Below, piece by piece: positions 34,980-43,647 of a stretch of 52,238 nucleotides of DNA (position 1 is the first letter of the stretch; every line of letters starts with the position of its first letter). This DNA is from Planctomycetota bacterium (GTDB lineage: Bacteria > Planctomycetota > Planctomycetia > Pirellulales > Pirellulaceae). The notes under the pieces were generated by a model. The model saw only the letters and a list, made by a program, of their open reading frames with translations. It did no database searches and had not been told where the DNA came from. The stretch covers positions 1 to 52,238 of the forward strand of contig JAPLNL010000105.1 of NCBI GenBank assembly GCA_026692905.1, read 5' to 3'. The position numbers and the translations under genes are program-made.

Positions 34980-36353
34980 ATGTGGAAAAACTCATCCGAA
35001 AACTCGAGTCGAACGAACATCGTGCAGCATTCTACCAAAACCCAAGTCGTTGTGATCGGAGGCGGTTTCGCCGGAATGTCCTGTGTCAGGGCTCTCCGCC
35101 GAGCGGACGTCGAGGTCAAGCTGATTGATCGACGCAATTTCCACTTGTTCCAGCCACTGCTTTATCAGGTCGCTTCGGGCGGTCTTTCACCCGCGAACAT
35201 TGCGGCCCCCTTACGAAGTATTTTCCGTAAACAGAAAAATGCACAAGTGCTTTTAGGTGCCGTCGCCGATTTCGACATGACCACTCGAAACATCATTTTG
35301 GAAGATCAATCAACCATTCCCTTCGATTACTTGGTGGTCGCAACCGGCTCCACCCATCATTATTTTGGAAAAGATGCGGAGTGGGAACCGCTAGCCCCTG
35401 GCCTCAAGACCATCGAGGATGCGACCGAAATTCGTCGACGCGTCCTTTCTGCTTTCGAAGAAGCCGAACGCACGGACGACCTTGAAAAACGCTCTAGCCT
35501 ATTGACCTTCGTGGTTGTCGGTGGCGGCCCCACCGGAGTGGAAATGGCGGGCGCTATCTGCGAACTCGCCCATCAATCGATGAAAAAGGACTTCCGAACG
35601 ATTGACCCTTGCAAGGCCCGTGTTGTCCTAGTGGAGAATAGCAAACTCATCTTGGACCGATATCACGCAACGCTTTCCGCAGCCGCCGCGCGAGACTTGA
35701 CCAACCTAGGCGCTGAGATTTGGAACGAAACACGACTCATGGAAATCAAACCGGACCATGTTATGGTAAGCCATGCAGGCGAGTCCAAGCGATTGGACAC
35801 CCACACCGTGATTTGGGCCGCAGGGGTCAAAGCATCCATGCTCGGCAAGAAGTTGACAGAAGCGATGCATTCGCCAGATCAAGTGGATCGATCGGGGCGC
35901 GTGGCCGTCGATTCACAATGCTCCGTTGTTGGCCACCCCAATATTTTCGTAACCGGCGACTTGGCTGCCTTCAGCGTGTCCGATGGCAAGACGCTGCCAG
36001 GGGTCGCGCCGGTCGCTGTCCAGCAAGGACACTTCGTCGGAAACTTGATTGCGAAGACGGTTCGCGGCAGTCGGCCGACGAAGCCATTTGAGTACTGGGA
36101 CAAAGGCAACATGGCAACCATCGGTCGCTCTCACGCGATCTTGGAAGCTGGCAAAATTCGAATGACGGGGCGTCTTGCGTGGTTCGCTTGGCTGTTCATT
36201 CACATTATGTACCTCGCACGCTTTGAGAATCGAATGCTTGTCCTGTTTCAATGGTTTTGGAACTATTCGACTCGCAACCGTACCGCTCGGTTGATCACAG
36301 GCGCACGTAATGAGATAGCCAATCCAAACGAAAACGTCACGTCACCTCGTTGA
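34980..36353 (+). CDS. ndh: Type II NADH dehydrogenase (NDH-2)
   Basis: A 457-residue membrane-associated flavoprotein that passes electrons from NADH to quinone without pumping protons. FAD motif VVVIGGGFAGMSCVRAL (about 23-39), NAD motif FVVVGGGPTGVEMAGAI (about 180), the quinone-side block APVAVQQGHFVGNLI, and FVTGDLAAF are all present. The C-terminal hydrophobic segment (LAWFAWLFIHIMYLARFENR) is the membrane anchor found in this family. Its last 17 bases overlap the 3' end of the convergent regulator gene. Confidence 0.9.
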   Translation: MWKNSSENSSRTNIVQHSTKTQVVVIGGGFAGMSCVRALRRADVEVKLIDRRNFHLFQPLLYQVASGGLSPANIAAPLRSIFRKQKNAQVLLGAVADFDMTTRNIILEDQSTIPFDYLVVATGSTHHYFGKDAEWEPLAPGLKTIEDATEIRRRVLSAFEEAERTDDLEKRSSLLTFVVVGGGPTGVEMAGAICELAHQSMKKDFRTIDPCKARVVLVENSKLILDRYHATLSAAAARDLTNLGAEIWNETRLMEIKPDHVMVSHAGESKRLDTHTVIWAAGVKASMLGKKLTEAMHSPDQVDRSGRVAVDSQCSVVGHPNIFVTGDLAAFSVSDGKTLPGVAPVAVQQGHFVGNLIAKTVRGSRPTKPFEYWDKGNMATIGRSHAILEAGKIRMTGRLAWFAWLFIHIMYLARFENRMLVLFQWFWNYSTRNRTARLITGARNEIANPNENVTSPR

Positions 36354-37776
36354 AGACAGGCAAGTCATCGTCACCTTCTCCAGGGCCACTCGCGGACTGG
36401 ATGCCCCACTGCTGAAGCCGACGCAAAAGCCGAGCTCGCGAAATGTTAAGGAGCTTGGCCGCCGAAGTTTTGTTTTGAGGGTAGCGTTCCAAAGCTCTGA
36501 GAATCATGGTTCTCTCAACATCCTCAAGGATCGCGTCCAAGTCCACCGTCTCGTCGACCTGCGATTGTTCAATGTGCGAGACACAAGTTCGAATGTTCAC
36601 TGGCAGATCCTTTTCCGTCAGTTTTTCTCCTTCGCATTTTGCCGTTGCGTGCTTTAAGGCTTCATTCAATTCTTCGACGTCACCTGGCCACGGATATGCC
36701 ATCAAAGCCTCCATCAACGTCTCGCAGATTTCGTATCGGCTCGACTTCGACTTGGGCTGAGCCATCGACCATGCGCTGACGACTGTATCCAGGTCTTCCA
36801 ACCGATCGATCAGTCGAGGTAAGTCGATTCTGAGTACACTTGTTCGAGACAGGATGTTACGCCATCGCTGATCTTTTTCCAGCAATGCGTCGATTGCGGT
36901 TTCATCGCAGGTAGCCATTCGGGTCGCCGGGGCCGGTCCTCGCAAGAAACTTTCTAAAGTGGAAAGACATTCCGAGGGCAAACACTCTAGATTGTCGAGC
37001 AAAACCGTAGGCATCACTTTCAAATTGACCTGACTTTCCTCAACAACTTCGAGCATGCTCCTCAACAAGTCAGCGTCCATCAAGGAGCAGTCGATCCGAA
37101 CAAAAGAATCTCCGGCCTCAAATTTCCGATCCTCTCCTAACAAGCCTCTTCGCTGCGATTGAATCGACTGAGCGAGCCAAGATCGGCCTGATCCTGGTGG
37201 GCCATACACAATCAGTGGCAACGAATTCGTAACCGCTAATTGAACTTGCTCCAAGGCTTTTTTCGTTGCGGTAGACTCACCTTGCAAATACCACATTTCG
37301 TCCAAGTACGTAAAATGCTTGCGATTTTCTCGCAGGATTCTTTGAGACGCCGATGACCGTACGTCCACGAAATCATCGAGCACTTGATTTGAGTTCGGGC
37401 TGAACACACATAGAACGCAACCGTTTTCTTGTTCCAACGGAATCAGGCATCGAAGCCAATGGACTTCGTCCGCTGCCGTAGCGAGCTGACCAGGGACTGG
37501 ACCTGCCTCGGGTATAAGCTTTAAAACTTTTCTCGACCAATGGACTGGCAGAGCAAAGAAGCCGGCGAGCAAGGCCTCAGGTGTTCCGTCCGCGGGCGAT
37601 GCCGAATTGCATTGCAAACCCAGTAAACTCTCTGGCGAACGTCCTAGCAACACCCCGATGGCTTCGTTCGCGAAAACCAGTGTGTCGTCTTCAGAGAGGA
37701 CGCAAATGGGAAGCGATGAACAGCCAAGCAGCCTTGCGATCTGTCGCTTGGCCGTCAGGCGATTGTTTTCATCCAT
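36337..37776 (-). CDS. Degenerate NtrC-like regulator (PAS + AAA + Fis HTH)
   Basis: A 479-residue protein with the architecture of a sigma-54 activator. Residues about 15-60 are PAS-like (ICVLSEDDTLVFANEAIGVL). An AAA+ domain follows (about 170-400) and a Fis-type helix-turn-helix ends it (MILRALERYPQNKTSAAKLL, then NISRARLLRRL). The ATPase core is damaged: Walker A reads GPPGSGRSWLA (Arg for Lys), Walker B reads TVLLDNLECL (Asn for Glu), and the GAFTGA loop that contacts sigma-54 is missing. It is thus unlikely to activate sigma-54; it may bind DNA as a repressor or sensor. The ATG at 37776 is preferred over 37806. Confidence 0.82.
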   Translation of the reverse strand: MDENNRLTAKRQIARLLGCSSLPICVLSEDDTLVFANEAIGVLLGRSPESLLGLQCNSASPADGTPEALLAGFFALPVHWSRKVLKLIPEAGPVPGQLATAADEVHWLRCLIPLEQENGCVLCVFSPNSNQVLDDFVDVRSSASQRILRENRKHFTYLDEMWYLQGESTATKKALEQVQLAVTNSLPLIVYGPPGSGRSWLAQSIQSQRRGLLGEDRKFEAGDSFVRIDCSLMDADLLRSMLEVVEESQVNLKVMPTVLLDNLECLPSECLSTLESFLRGPAPATRMATCDETAIDALLEKDQRWRNILSRTSVLRIDLPRLIDRLEDLDTVVSAWSMAQPKSKSSRYEICETLMEALMAYPWPGDVEELNEALKHATAKCEGEKLTEKDLPVNIRTCVSHIEQSQVDETVDLDAILEDVERTMILRALERYPQNKTSAAKLLNISRARLLRRLQQWGIQSASGPGEGDDDLPVFNEVT

Positions 37777-37789
37777 TTTGCCCTCGGCT

Positions 37790-37834
37790 AAAAAACGAAA
37801 AAACACTGCGCGATCAATCGACCAACGCAGTGTT
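37790..37834 (-). terminator. Intrinsic terminator after the Tyr-rich gene
   Basis: On the minus strand AACACTGCG and CGCAGTGTT (37802-37834) pair around a 15-nt loop and are followed by TTTTCGTTTTTT, 32 nt after the stop codon at 37867. This should separate the gene from the regulator downstream. Confidence 0.8.
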
Positions 37835-37866
37835 GCGGGAATTGTATTTTTTGAGTGCCGAACGGT

Positions 37867-38208
37867 TTAGAAAACGTCCGTTAGGAAGTGGTGGCCCCAG
37901 TGATATCGCTGAGCTGTTGGATAGTAATTGTACCACTTGCGATTGTAAACTGGGATCTGCATTTCTGCAGGATATCGATGGTAAAGGCTGTCGCTACTGC
38001 GATAGTACTCGTTACCATAAAAGTTTTGTGGATAGTAAACATATGGGTAGTGATTGAATCGCTCGTAGTCGCGATTGCTCGCAGCACCACCCCATGCCTT
38101 GCCATATGCCTGTGCCTGAGGCTGAGCCTGCTGGGCTTGGGCGTCGTCGTACGAGGCCATACCAGCGACAATTGCTAGTGCGGCGACCAAAAAGGTCTTG
38201 CGGACCAT
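37867..38208 (-). CDS. Secreted Tyr-rich protein
   Basis: A 113-residue exported protein. The signal peptide runs to about Asp-Ala-Gln-Ala-Gln (residue 26). The mature part is rich in Tyr and Asn, with blocks such as YPYVYYPQNFYGNEYY and YNRKWYNYYPTAQRYHWGHH. A run of six G in the leader gives a ribosome site 6 nt before the ATG at 38208; an in-frame start at 38373 lacks the signal peptide. It has its own terminator. I do not recognise the family, though similar proteins occur in planctomycetes. A cell-wall or matrix role is only a guess. Confidence 0.7.
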   Translation of the reverse strand: MVRKTFLVAALAIVAGMASYDDAQAQQAQPQAQAYGKAWGGAASNRDYERFNHYPYVYYPQNFYGNEYYRSSDSLYHRYPAEMQIPVYNRKWYNYYPTAQRYHWGHHFLTDVF

Positions 38209-38442
38209 GATAAACCCCCCGGTTGAATCCAATTTCCTTCGCGCTTGCGAACGTTCGTTACGATCGACACAACAAGGGTGCCAAGTTGAGCTTTTTATTG
38301 CTACAACCCGAATCCTGAGCACGAAAAAAATGACCGAGCCGAACTCTACCCCCAAGAATTGTGTTACGCCCAATCCACCTAGACCTCAAAAAGCTCTCCG
38401 TTTGATACCATTTGTATCCCCACCATCATTCGGAAAGAGCAC

Positions 38443-39123
38443 ATGAAAGTTTGGTTTATCTCGGACACCCACGGCAGACACCTGCAGCTTCACGTCCCAA
38501 ATAATATTGATCTCGTCATCCATTGTGGGGACGAATCAGATAGCGGTGATGCCTATCTCAACGAACCGGAAGCGAGGAGCTTTTTTGCATGGTTCTCCGC
38601 CCTTGATATTCCAACGAAAGTATTTGTTCCGGGAAACCACTCCACAGCTATCGAACAAGGGCTGATTCGAAACGGTGACTATCCACAAGTGAGATTTTTG
38701 ATCCATCATCAGACTGACTGGCATGGGCTAAAAATCTTCGGTTCGCCGTACACGCCGGAGTTCTATCATTGGTCTTACATGAAGCCGCGATCAGAACTCG
38801 ACGCGGTTTGGCAGTCCATTCCCGACGACATCGACATTCTCATCACCCATGGCCCACCCAAGGGAATCCGTGATGTGACGAAGGATTTTGATACAGGCGA
38901 ACCCGTCCATGTTGGTTCCAAATCGTTGCGAACCCATGTCGAAACAAGAATCAAACCGATGTTTCATGCGTTTGGTCACATTCACGATGAAAAGGCGATT
39001 CAGAATTTCGGCATGTCATCTCGCAACGGAATCCAATTCATCAACTGTAGCGTCTGCGATCTCTTTGGCAGATTAAAGAATCATGGAGTTATTTTGGATG
39101 TTGAGATGCCCGATTCGACGTAA
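38443..39123 (+). CDS. Metallophosphoesterase
   Basis: A 226-residue calcineurin-like phosphoesterase. All five metal blocks are visible: SDTHG (10), HCGDESD (27), GNHS (64), THGPP (135) and FGHIHD (177). The arrangement is that of MPPED1/239-like and YfcE-like phosphodiesterases acting on small phosphoesters. No signal peptide is present. GGAAAGAG lies just before the ATG at 38443. The substrate is unknown. Confidence 0.88.
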   Translation: MKVWFISDTHGRHLQLHVPNNIDLVIHCGDESDSGDAYLNEPEARSFFAWFSALDIPTKVFVPGNHSTAIEQGLIRNGDYPQVRFLIHHQTDWHGLKIFGSPYTPEFYHWSYMKPRSELDAVWQSIPDDIDILITHGPPKGIRDVTKDFDTGEPVHVGSKSLRTHVETRIKPMFHAFGHIHDEKAIQNFGMSSRNGIQFINCSVCDLFGRLKNHGVILDVEMPDST

Positions 39124-39227
39124 CCCAAGGTACTCTCCCTCCGTCTTGCGACTGAGCTCGTTCTCGAGCTCCAAGAAGTTTTACAACTTCCACTACGAGG
39201 ACAGGATTAATTCAATGCCATTCTTGC

Positions 39228-39800
39228 TTACTCCGGCCTCACCACTTCAAGCAACTCAATCGCAGGTTCGTCGTCGCAGTGGATTAACGCAGTTCTTCCG
39301 TAGGTTACCGTCCCAATCGGTACGCCAAAAAATTCCGCGAGAATCGGTCCACACTCGACTCGAAGCAAATCGAACAACTCGATCTTCCTGAGAACATTGT
39401 TCTCAATTAGTACTCGGCCAAGCGGAATACGTTGTTCTAAAATCTCATTCCGCGGTTTATCGGCTAAAAATCTAGTGTTCAATCGAACAATGCCATATTG
39501 GACAACGACGTTTGTTTTTCGTGTTCGAAGCAGTATTTCCCTGCGATAATGCACCCCCGACACGTCAGAGCGGAGCACTTGCACATCCACGGCGTCTCCA
39601 TGATGCGACTCGACCGTCACGGTCATATGATTCGTGTGGTCGAGGAGATTTCGATAAACGCTGGCGATTGTTTGATTTTCAACTTGCTCAAAGCGACCAA
39701 GCAAACTGGAATCCTGATAATAAATCCCAATCAATTCAGCTGCGGAAATACATGTCCCCTCGCATTCTTTGTGCAGTGGTTCGTTGGCTGGTGTATGCAT
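39228..39800 (-). CDS. Chorismate-lyase-like protein (UbiC / DUF98 type)
   Basis: A 190-residue protein that reads like the chorismate pyruvate-lyase fold (UbiC and the Rv2949c-like DUF98 family), which makes 4-hydroxybenzoate from chorismate. The pattern is LLDHTNHMTVTVE, then VQVLRSD, then RREILLRTRKTNVVVQYGIV (active-site Arg strand), IPLGRVLIENN with a conserved Pro-Leu-Gly, and a final Glu-rich strand IELLEVVRP. The related UTRA ligand-binding fold is an alternative, but there is no DNA-binding domain. It is the last gene of the terpenoid operon, 16 nt after the polyprenyl synthase fusion. Confidence 0.6.
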   Translation of the reverse strand: MHTPANEPLHKECEGTCISAAELIGIYYQDSSLLGRFEQVENQTIASVYRNLLDHTNHMTVTVESHHGDAVDVQVLRSDVSGVHYRREILLRTRKTNVVVQYGIVRLNTRFLADKPRNEILEQRIPLGRVLIENNVLRKIELFDLLRVECGPILAEFFGVPIGTVTYGRTALIHCDDEPAIELLEVVRPE

Positions 39801-39816
39801 TCTAGCGAGTCTGACT

Positions 39817-41694
39817 CTAGGAGCGGGCAGCTTCTGCTGTACCCAAAAGTGCTGCTGGTGGTTTCATCGAGATGCTATGCGTCACCACCACAGGCTCTGG
39901 CGCTGCAGCTCCTTTGATGTCCGCTTCGCTCAAGACGGTGTCGATCAAATAGTGAAAGAGACGCTTCAAAGGCTCTGGATCGATTGCCATCGCAACTTCA
40001 ACAGCTCTCTCCCGATGCCGATCGATCAACTTCTCTGCCTGCTCGAAGACTCGAGCCTTTGAAAACAATTCCTTTGCCGTTGCAATCCGTGCGGCATCGG
40101 AAAGCCCCGAATCGCTTCCCATGACAACTAAAAGCCTTTCCGAGTCCTCTGGAGACAGGGATTGCAAAGCCAAGGCCAGCAGCACGGTCGGCCTGCCCCC
40201 CAGGACATCGCCAGCCGCAGACAGTTTGTTGTGATCGTCACCATGCCAGTCTTGCAAGTCATTAATAATCTGGAATGCAACGCCAATGTTCCGGGCAAAC
40301 AGCTTAATGGGCTCCGCATAAGCCTTTGCATCCCCCGCCAATCGCACCCCGGTAAAGAGAGCTGCCTCAAACGCTGGCGATGTCTTTAATGCATAGATCT
40401 TCAAAGCGTCGAGCGGTGTCAGCCGCTTATTTGGTCCATCTCGCCAAAGCAATTCGGCACCTTGCCCCTCAGCCAAACGCATGTGGGCCGATGACAGGCA
40501 GTTTAATATCTCGGCGGCCGCCGCTGCACCGATGGATTCGATTTCGCGACCAATCAGTCGGTATCCCATTCCAATCATGTAGTCGCCAACATTGATGGCG
40601 GTCGACAGTCCAAACTGCTGATGCATTGCAGGCACTCCATAGCGAAATGCGTCTCCATCCTCGATGTCATCGTGAACCAACGACGCTTTATGGAAGCACT
40701 CGATGCTCAACGCCGCGCTTTGGACACCACGCGAGTAACTCGCCACTTCTTTCTCGCCACCCTGGCCTGTCGCTTTGCCGCCATTCATGGCATCGTAAGC
40801 AGCCAATGTAATAAATGGCCGTGAGTACTTGCCACCCCGCGACAAGAAGTTGCACGCGAGCGCCTCAGTTGCCGCGATTGGATCCACTCCTGCGAGCGGA
40901 TCCGTTGACTCAATATTGATCTGTGTTTGACTGCGTTGTCGGCCGACGATCGAATCGAGCTGCGGTTGTGAAAACAAATCGCTGGCACCACGCATCAAGT
41001 GCACGTAGGACCTGGTTTTTTGCTCAGCAACCGGCTGCTGAACCATAATCATGTCGCGGACCCATGCTTCATCGACGCTCGTATTCCGGCAGTCGCTCGA
41101 CAACAATGGAACCGCCATGCAAGGAATCCCAGCGAGCAAAATCTTGTCAATGGCTTTTTCCAACACATTCAAACATGCGACTCCAACGATCGAATCCACG
41201 TAGCCGCTTACGATGATCTTCAAGACGACTGGCGAACCCTCTGCCACCAACACCTTGTAGCCCATCTCTTCGGCTTTGGTTCGGAAGTCGGCAATGCTGC
41301 AAGCGCCGCACTTCTTGCAATCCATTCCAAACTCATCGTAGTCGGCTGGGCAACCCTCCGCGTGTTTCAAACAGTGCGGGAGCAAAAACAACCGACGGCT
41401 CGGAGGAGTTGCAGCGACTGCATCCCGGAAAAACTCCGTGCTGAGCATAACCATAAGCCAGCCGACATAGCCCTCAGCCATTCCCATTTCCTCGAGCGTC
41501 CGCCTCGCGATTTTCTCGAGCTCGTCTTTGGTTGGCGGCATCTCTTTGTTCATGCGAGAGGCCACATCCCGGCATTTGTCCCGCATTTGCTCTCGCAATT
41601 GCGAAGTTTCTGGCACCAATTTCAAATGGCTGGTTTTGCGTCGCGTTTTTTTCTCCGATTTCTCGGTTGCGTTCGGTGTTTGTGTTTCGGGCAT
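39817..41694 (-). CDS. DUF116 - polyprenyl diphosphate synthase fusion
   Basis: A 625-residue protein with two parts. Residues about 55-235 are a DUF116-like Cys-rich domain (Cys108 in LLPHCLKH, Cys115, Cys126, Cys129, Cys132 in CKKCGAC), probably binding a metal or iron-sulfur cluster. Residues about 265-600 are a trans-polyprenyl diphosphate synthase: GGKYSRP (287-293), first Asp-rich motif DDIED (342-346) and second motif NDLQD (478-482), where the first Asp is Asn. It would condense isoprenyl diphosphates. I chose the ATG at 41694, 14 nt after the cyclase gene; a TTG at 41721 would overlap it by 13 nt. It is the third gene of the operon. Confidence 0.82.
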   Translation of the reverse strand: MPETQTPNATEKSEKKTRRKTSHLKLVPETSQLREQMRDKCRDVASRMNKEMPPTKDELEKIARRTLEEMGMAEGYVGWLMVMLSTEFFRDAVAATPPSRRLFLLPHCLKHAEGCPADYDEFGMDCKKCGACSIADFRTKAEEMGYKVLVAEGSPVVLKIIVSGYVDSIVGVACLNVLEKAIDKILLAGIPCMAVPLLSSDCRNTSVDEAWVRDMIMVQQPVAEQKTRSYVHLMRGASDLFSQPQLDSIVGRQRSQTQINIESTDPLAGVDPIAATEALACNFLSRGGKYSRPFITLAAYDAMNGGKATGQGGEKEVASYSRGVQSAALSIECFHKASLVHDDIEDGDAFRYGVPAMHQQFGLSTAINVGDYMIGMGYRLIGREIESIGAAAAAEILNCLSSAHMRLAEGQGAELLWRDGPNKRLTPLDALKIYALKTSPAFEAALFTGVRLAGDAKAYAEPIKLFARNIGVAFQIINDLQDWHGDDHNKLSAAGDVLGGRPTVLLALALQSLSPEDSERLLVVMGSDSGLSDAARIATAKELFSKARVFEQAEKLIDRHRERAVEVAMAIDPEPLKRLFHYLIDTVLSEADIKGAAAPEPVVVTHSISMKPPAALLGTAEAARS

Positions 41695-41708
41695 CGAAGC
41701 AGTTGGGG

Positions 41709-43646
41709 TTAACGTTGACAAAACTCAAGTCCTTTTTTGAGAGCACCCATGGAGAAAACCAAGGGATACAATTTTTCGTGATACCAGAGCCGAGCGAAAT
41801 AAAATCCGATAGGTTGGCTTACTCGATGGTGGTCTTGACCAATCGCATCACACAACCAGTTCAAGGCTCGCATTATAGAGGGGATGCTGTCCTTTGTGCC
41901 ACCTCCAGCCAGGATTCCTTCCAACGCGACACTTGTTTCTTCGATTGTGCTAGTGATTACCGGCAAAGATCGATCGGAGCCAGGATAGTGGCTGTTATTA
42001 CCGCCTCCCCACCCCCCATCCGCGTTTTGGTTGGCCAATAAATAGGTCAATCCTCGCTGAAACGAAGGATGGTTCGCACGGTTGCACTGGCTATAGCACA
42101 ATAAAACGCGTCCAGTTCCGTAAATTGGATTGTCTTCTGCTGAACGATCTTGGTTGCCAAACCAAAGCGGCAACCAACTCCCGTCCGCGTTTTGATGCCG
42201 CTCCAAATACGCCCAGCCTCGTTCCATGGCTGAGGTTGCCCCCTCAAAGGCAGAGGGAAAGACCTCGTTCCAACAGTGCAATGCCCGGATCGCATGAGCC
42301 GTCAAATCGCTGCCGCTCCGGTCAAATGGCAAAGTGCCCCAACCGCGACAAAAAGTCGGCCAACCGCCATCCCTATTTTGTAATCGAACCAGCCATCGAC
42401 AGCCAGCGCGGGCGGCGATTTGAACTCGAGCGTCGAGAGCATTGTCGAAAACAAAATCAGGCCTCAATCGCGCAGTCACCTGCCTGCTCGTTACCAACCA
42501 TTTTTGCAACGCGATCAACGCTGCTGGCGTATCATCCGAATCCGGTACCGCACCACTTAAATTGGTCCAGCCCCAACCACCAGGCTCCGCCCCCGTAAAT
42601 GCATGCCGCTTTCGATGCTGACAAGTCAACAACCAATCGATCGATCGATTCCACTCCAATAGATCGTCGGCCGATAGAACGGTGCTTTCTCGATTGCCTA
42701 ACTCGAAATTGCCTGTATCGAAGTAGTTTGCCGATGCCAATGAAGTGACCCAAGTTGCCAAATTCGTGTCGATCGGCCAACTGCCATCCTCCAAGACCGA
42801 ATCGACAATGAACTTCCTGGACTCAACTGCAACACGCGATGCACCCTGGCCTATCGACGCCAAACTCATCAGTACAAAACTGGTTAATGGTACGGCTTCC
42901 AAATATCCGCCACTCGTCGGTTGCATCCGAGTCAATACCCGCATGGTCGGCTTGCGTGCAATCGAACGCACCGCTCTTGAAATAGGATTTCTCGGTGGTC
43001 GATGAAAGTACTGAGCTTGTCCGATCGCGACCAAAGCTGGAATGGCATAACTTACGACCGGGAGTTGTACAAAACGATACCACGATTGGGGTAGGGCCGC
43101 GGCTTCAAACGGCAGTGTAGGGATCTTTCCCCAGTCCACCAGTCCCGCCAACGCACAATTCGTCATGATGGGTACGACAAAAGTTTTGTCTTTGCCATAA
43201 CGTTGCTTCAAACCTTCCCAACTCCCTCCGCGCTCAACGTATGCCCAAGCTGCCGAGATTTTCGCGGCATATCGGGAGTTGTGACCCGCCAATTGCCAAG
43301 CAGCCAAAACCAACAAAGTGGTAGCGATATTGGACAGGGATCTATCGGTATCGCCAAAGCCTCCATCCGAATTTTGAGCTCGCGAAAGCCATTCGGAACC
43401 TCCCTCAATGAGCTCGTCCCAACGCCTAGGACCATGGCCATCGCTGTCACCTTCATGAATGGACCAAGCGTCCTTTCGAAACTGATCTCGGCAAATCGAC
43501 AATGAACTTACCGCCGTTGCTGTCGACAACGCCGAGGTCGAAAGCGCACCAGTCCAATGATTGGAGCTTCCCTTGGAATCCGCTAAATCCGATCGCAAGC
43601 TCTGAAGTGCATGCTCAACACGATCCTTAATAATGGACAATCTCAT
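41709..43646 (-). CDS. Squalene/hopene cyclase-like terpene cyclase
   Basis: A 645-residue class II terpene cyclase-like protein with normal length for squalene-hopene cyclases. The acid motif is Asp369-Ser-Asp371-Asp372-Thr (DSDDTP), close to D374-x-D376-D377 of the Alicyclobacillus enzyme. QW-type repeats are seen at QNSDGGFG (91), QNRDGGW, QNADGSW and QNADGGWGG. The blocks GGWGWTNLSGAVPDSDDT and NPIYGTGRVL match cyclase signatures. The N terminus (HWTGALSTSALSTATAV) differs from hopene cyclases. A DXDD acid implies cyclisation of an isoprenoid; the product is unknown. It starts 1 nt after the PhnP-like gene. Confidence 0.82.
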   Translation of the reverse strand: MRLSIIKDRVEHALQSLRSDLADSKGSSNHWTGALSTSALSTATAVSSLSICRDQFRKDAWSIHEGDSDGHGPRRWDELIEGGSEWLSRAQNSDGGFGDTDRSLSNIATTLLVLAAWQLAGHNSRYAAKISAAWAYVERGGSWEGLKQRYGKDKTFVVPIMTNCALAGLVDWGKIPTLPFEAAALPQSWYRFVQLPVVSYAIPALVAIGQAQYFHRPPRNPISRAVRSIARKPTMRVLTRMQPTSGGYLEAVPLTSFVLMSLASIGQGASRVAVESRKFIVDSVLEDGSWPIDTNLATWVTSLASANYFDTGNFELGNRESTVLSADDLLEWNRSIDWLLTCQHRKRHAFTGAEPGGWGWTNLSGAVPDSDDTPAALIALQKWLVTSRQVTARLRPDFVFDNALDARVQIAARAGCRWLVRLQNRDGGWPTFCRGWGTLPFDRSGSDLTAHAIRALHCWNEVFPSAFEGATSAMERGWAYLERHQNADGSWLPLWFGNQDRSAEDNPIYGTGRVLLCYSQCNRANHPSFQRGLTYLLANQNADGGWGGGNNSHYPGSDRSLPVITSTIEETSVALEGILAGGGTKDSIPSIMRALNWLCDAIGQDHHRVSQPIGFYFARLWYHEKLYPLVFSMGALKKGLEFCQR

Positions 43647-43647
43647 A

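Noticed and set aside
40999-41712. 237-residue plus-strand frame
   Set aside because: Antisense to the DUF116-prenyl synthase gene, which has clear motifs.
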